Source: Lytechinus variegatus (lineage: Eukaryota; Echinodermata; Echinoidea; Temnopleuroida; Toxopneustidae). Taken from it: a stretch of DNA of 64,000 nt. Both the position numbers and the translations under genes were made by a program. Shown piece by piece: positions 49,101-55,100 of this stretch; position 1 is the first letter of the stretch; each line of letters starts with the position of its first letter. The DNA lies in the NCBI RefSeq assembly GCF_018143015.1, contig NC_054749.1, positions 31,304,911-31,368,910 of the forward strand. The letters run 5' to 3'. The notes under the pieces were generated by a model. The model searched no databases. It was not told the origin of the DNA and saw only the letters and a program-made list of their open reading frames with translations.

Positions 49101-52100
49101 GATCACTGGTCTGCTTCGTGTATCAACAAATATGAATTTATTTGTGTTAGTTAAAATTGGTTTACCACTTGCAAATTTGCTAAAATAATGATTTTTAAAA
49201 CTGATTGTAAGTATATTTTTGCCACACGCCCTAATGCTTGTGAACTGTGGTGCCTATCTAAAGACCTGTGATGTGTATTTGAGGCCAAGTACGGCATGTT
49301 ACAATGCATGTCTCAGAGGCACATAATAGTATGGATTTCATGCACAGTGTACCTTTGGAACAGTTCTAACACACCTGAAGCATAGCCTGGGTCATTTAAT
49401 GCACTTTATTGTTGTAATCTTCTCACATACCCATGATGTCACAGCTGCTGTGATATATTTGTTAATGAATCTAGTGTCAAAGTTAAATATATGTTTTCAC
49501 TAAGCATCTGTTCAAGATCTGTCAATGGAACATTTTTTATTGTGGTGGGAATGGGAAATTAGTTATTTGACACAGAGTAAGAGTAAGTTTTACACAGAGC
49601 AACTATTTAATATAATCATATAATTTTGCTTCCCATAGATTCATTCCAGATTATCTAGCTAACCAGGACCCCGAGTCCGAGCAGACCAAACGAGAGGTCA
49701 CTAAAATCAACACAGAACTGGTACAAAGGCTACAGGCGGGTGAGGACGCCACCCAAAGGGGGCGCTATCAGGTGACACAGACGGCAGAGGAGACGGCCGC
49801 TGTAGCGATAGGTGTGGTGGATGGTGATGCCAATTTGGAGGAGGTCCTCGATATGATCTGTGACATTGGCAAAGAGCTGGAAGATTCATCTCAGGTAAAA
49901 GAAAAAAAAGTTATTTTGCTTTGAAATCTTCATCTCCATAGACCATAATCAGGTCATAACTGACTGGGGATTCTGAAAGGCTATTTATTGAAAGGTTTTT
50001 CACAAGATTTAGGGGAATTTGAGATTTCAACATTTTTTGCAATGTTTCCTGTGCGTGAAAATCTTAATAACATCGGGTGCCCTCGAGTGGTGCATTTGAT
50101 ATATTGCTCTCTTTGCAGTATTTGTGCAAGTAATTCAATGTACCACAAATGAACATCCATTCCATTATTATCATAGAACAAAAAAATTAAAGTGCACTCA
50201 TTTTTTGTAGAAATTAAAATTGAATTTATCCCAGAAAAGGAGATCATTAAGATGCATTGTGATGACATGGTCACCAAAATCTTGTGCTTGCGATGATCGC
50301 AATTAATATATATTCAGCTTGCATCTTGCATCTTAATTGAGTGTTCAACAATAATTTACAAATATTCTCATTCTGATCTGTGAAGCTAACAATAATGAGC
50401 TAAATCAATATAAGGGACCAATTTATTGGCATTTTGTTTAATAATTCCATGTATTTATCATTCTCTCTTTGTTGCAGTTCTTAGAGACAATGTCAGAGCT
50501 AATCCTCAAAGGTATCATGGAGGCTGAGAAACAACTTGAACAAGAAAATGAAAACAAGCTACTAGAGGAGGTCAGTATATTTGATTTATTCTGCTATTAA
50601 ACATCATACTTTGTAGCTCTGCTATGTATGATTGAACAAGATAAGTTAAGATGCCAGGATATTCAGATGCAAGAAAATAAATTGCATTTAAAGAAGCATG
50701 ACATGTTCATCTCAGTGTAAAATTGTATTATATAGATTGAGACAAACGATTCATGCTAGATAATAAGAATTCATGGTTTTACTAAAATATAGAAGCATTT
50801 TGGTAAGTATATTGTGCTTACAGCACATGATGAAATCTGGTTAATTATAAATATGCCTGCAGAGATATTTGAGTCTTACATAATCAATGGAGAAAACTTG
50901 TTATAACCTGATAACATTTTGATAAAATATAGCATAGTTCCCATTTAAATGCTTACAAATAAGAATTGTAATCTAAAAAGATTGCCTGTCAATATTAACT
51001 GTTGGGAATACAAATGATTTAGAGTCTAATTTGGCACAAGAAAGGATCATTAGTCGTTAATAAATTGTTGCATATGTTATGAACAGCTTTATGAAACACC
51101 ACCCCTGCCACATGTGTGGTCTTGACCAATCATTTGATTAAATCCACTTTTTCATCTTATGAATATTCATATTCTTTTCAGGATGTATTAATCATATGAT
51201 TGAATCTACTTTATCACCTTATGAATATTCATATTCTTTTGAGAATGTATTAATCATTTGATTGAATCCACTTTATCATCTTATGAATATTCATATTCTT
51301 TTCAGGGTGTATTAATCATTTGATTGATTCCACTTTATCATCTTATGAATATTCATATTCTTTTCAGGGTGTGTTAAGACAAGTTCCTCTAGTTGGGTCT
51401 CTTCTCAACTGGTTTTCACCTCCTCCAGAGGCAATCATCAAGGGAAGAACACTTAATCTTTCTTCAGGTGGGTAACATTAATCGCAGTCAACAATATACA
51501 ATGAGATCAGGTTAGTAACCGGTGTGTTGGCTCAGTTGGTAGAGCGTCCGTCTCACAACCGGGAGGTCGAGGGTTCAAACCCCGGCTGCGTCAGACCAAA
51601 AGACGTTGCTGCTACCCTGTTTGGCGTTCAACGATTAAAAGGATAGAGCCTCGTCGATCTGGCGCTTCACAGCGGCTGCCGGGCCCACGATCAATTGGGC
51701 AAAGCAAATTTTCAGAGTATTTCATGTCTATTTCGAACAATAAATTATGGATTTTCATTTCATTTTTGTCTCACCTGCGAAGCAAAGTGAGACTATAGGC
51801 GCCGCTTTTCCGACGGCGGCGGCGGCGTCAACATCAAATCTTAACCTGAGGTTAAGTTTTTGAAATGACATCATAACTTAGAAAGTATATGGACCTAGTT
51901 AATAAAACTTGGCCATAAGGTTAATCAAGTATTACTGAACATCCTATTAGAGTTTCATGTCACATGACCAAGGTCAAAGGTCATTTAGGGTCAATGAACT
52001 TAGACCATGTTGGAGGAATCAACATGGAAATCTTAACCTGAGGTTAAGTTTTTGAAATGTCATCATAACTTAGAAAATATATGGACCTAGTTCATGAAAC

Positions 52101-55100
52101 TTGGACATAAGGTTAATCAAGTATCACTGAACATCCTGCACGAGTTTCATGTCACATGACCAAGGTCAAAGGTCATTTAGGGTCAATGAACTTTGGCCGA
52201 ATCGGGGATATCTGTTGAATTACCATCATAACTTTGAAAGTTTATTGGTCTAGTTCATTAAACTTGGACATTAGAGTAATCAAGTATCACTGAACATCCT
52301 GTGCGCGTTTCAGGTCACATGACCAAGGTCAAAGGTCAATGAACTTTGGCCGAATTGGGTGTATCTGTTGAATTACCATCATAACTTTGAAAGTTTATGG
52401 ATCTGATTCATGAAACTTGTACATAAGAGTAATCAAGTATCACTGAACATCCAGTTCGAGTTTCAGGTCACATGATCAAGGTCAAAGGTCATGTAAGGTC
52501 AATGAACTTTGGCCATGTTGGGTTTTTTTGTTGAATAACCATCATATCTCTGGTAAGTTTATTGGTCTAGTTCATAAAAAGTGGACATAAGAGTAACCAT
52601 GTATCACTGAACATCTTGTGCGAGTTAGAGTAGTATTCAAAGTCAGCACTGCTGCTATATTGAACCGCGTGATGCAGGTGAGAAGGCCAGAGGCATTCCA
52701 CTTGTCTATTTTATATTTGGATTAGATTAGGTTAAGGTAGACTAGATTGGATTAGATTAGATTAAATTTGTTTAGATTGGAATCTATTAGATAACAAATA
52801 TATCAGGTCAGGTCAGATTAGATTAGAAAAGATCAGATTATTTTATCTATCCATATATTAATATATGTTGAAATGGGCCTCCACAGATATTATGACAAAA
52901 TACAATTAAGTTTACAAATTGAACACAAAAGAGCAAATAATATTACATTGGTAGAAGTATTCTTGAAATATATCAAACCCAGCATACAAAAAAACACGAA
53001 TGCCCAAATAGGGAAAACAAGATAAAATAAACATTGACATTGAAGATAATATCATTGATATTTTTTTATAGGTTCCCTGGAGAGTACAGAGAAGACCTAC
53101 AAACTTCACATGCAGGTCCAGGAGGAGTCTGCCTCTCCTATCAAACAACGTCCTCCCAAGTCTACTCCTACGACACCAGCGGAAGAGAAACCTGTTCAGA
53201 AACGTGACTTAGAGGGCGCTCTCAATCCTGCTGCATCCTTGGAGACCGAGAGTCCAGTGGCGAACAGTGTCAGTGAAGGCAGCAATGCTACAAGGTAGGC
53301 ATGAAGGTTGTGATGGTCATAACAGGCCGAGAACCTGGGTGAAATGTCATAAAGCTGTTCTTGAATGTTGTGACTGGCTTTACATGACGACATCTGCTGG
53401 GCCCCATTGCATAAAACTTATCATTATGGTTCATATGCCATCCAATGGTAACTACCATGGTACAATGATCAACGGCCAATCAGAATCAAGGATTTCAGGA
53501 GAGTTACCATAATGGTAACTTTTGTGCAATGGGACACCATGAAGCCAGAAATTGCAAAGGCAGTACACACCATGGCATGATTCTAGAAGTTCATTGAAAT
53601 TCATATAGTTCCATTTGAAAATATGGAAGTTATTGACAATTGTTTCTGATGAATGCCATAGAATATGCCAGTATTTTCAACTCTACTCTCTTTTCCTTTT
53701 TCTCTGACTTCTTCATCGCATTCTTCCATGGGTGTAACCAGGATGCATAACGGCTTGAAGTTGAAGAAAGCTTTATCGCCGAGAGAGATCTTTGCCAAGG
53801 TCGATCTCTCAAACTCGATTCTCTCTTCCATGGCTGGGGCTCAAAGTTTTGACTATGACAGTGATGATAGTGTCTTCATCAAATAGAAATAATTCTCATG
53901 TTCTCATCTTGTCAGTAGTGTCTGAAGGTAATTGCTTGGTATGAGACTGTTTGCACCTAGTGTTATGCTTGTCATATGAACACCTAGTAGAGCAGCATCG
54001 CTTGTTTCTCCCTGACACTCCACCCCACTCATGTTTCAGTTGATCGTCTTTGGTTGGCACTCTAACTGGCATACACATTTATCTTTTAGAATTATATGTG
54101 GCAATTCTCACCCTTCTGTGTTACGATTTCCCGTTCGTAAGTGTTCCCTTGTGTTATTACAGGAACACCTAGAAAACCCTGGTATATCTTGTTTATGGGT
54201 ACACACACATCATTCTTCAGTTGATTGTCTTTTGTTAGCACTATCACTCTCCCATGCTTTGACCTCTTAGAACTACATGTAGTGATTAAACTCCTGTGTT
54301 TGCCACTTGTCCATTTTTGTGAAGTTGTATTTTTCCTACAGGAACACATACATGTAGTAGAGCAAGATATCTTTGGTGTGTTTATCATCTCTTTCCAGGG
54401 TCGAAGTAAGGTTCCAAACTCATATCAGGGTACATATTGCAGTTGATAAACACAAATATGGAAAATCCTTTTCAAATTTTGCAAATCTGAGCAATGCAAA
54501 ATGTTGTTTGATTAGAAATGTGACAGAAACAAGTAAGCAGCCACATGCCAAAACAAAAAACATTCACCTTACACTAGTCTAATCCATGATTCAATTGGTG
54601 CACTGCAACTGGTCAGCCTCAATCCTGGTTTCTGAATGTGTGATGAGATGATAAATGCAGCTCTCTGAGAAGTTGCGGAACATAAATCTTTGTACCCCCT
54701 TTCACTTCATTCTACTCCCTGTCTCAGGTTGGCATTATAATTTCTCAGATTAATGATTGAACTCCTTGTGCTGCTTCATTGTGTTTACTTGAGTTTATTT
54801 TACATAAATTCCTTGTAGATCAGCATTTTGATTTCTTCCTATCACCTTGGACTACCTCCTCTCTCACTCCCGAATGGTTTGGTATATGGATCTGTCTGTT
54901 GTAGCAATTGAACTCCATTTGTTTACCGTAGTAACTTTATGTTCACTTAAGCTCTTTACTGGAATACCTTATAGAACAATGTGATGTTGTTTTTCTCTTG
55001 TTGATCTTTCTGTGCCCCTGTCTAAGCATAACAAGATCTCTAGCAATTGAACAATTGTGATGTTGTTTTTCTCTTATTTGGTCTTTCTGTGCCCCTGTGT

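Noticed and set aside
51521..51597. tRNA-Val(CAC)-like gene
   Set aside because: The D arm is good but the T stem has mismatches and the acceptor stem does not pair. The downstream body is typical of a SINE.
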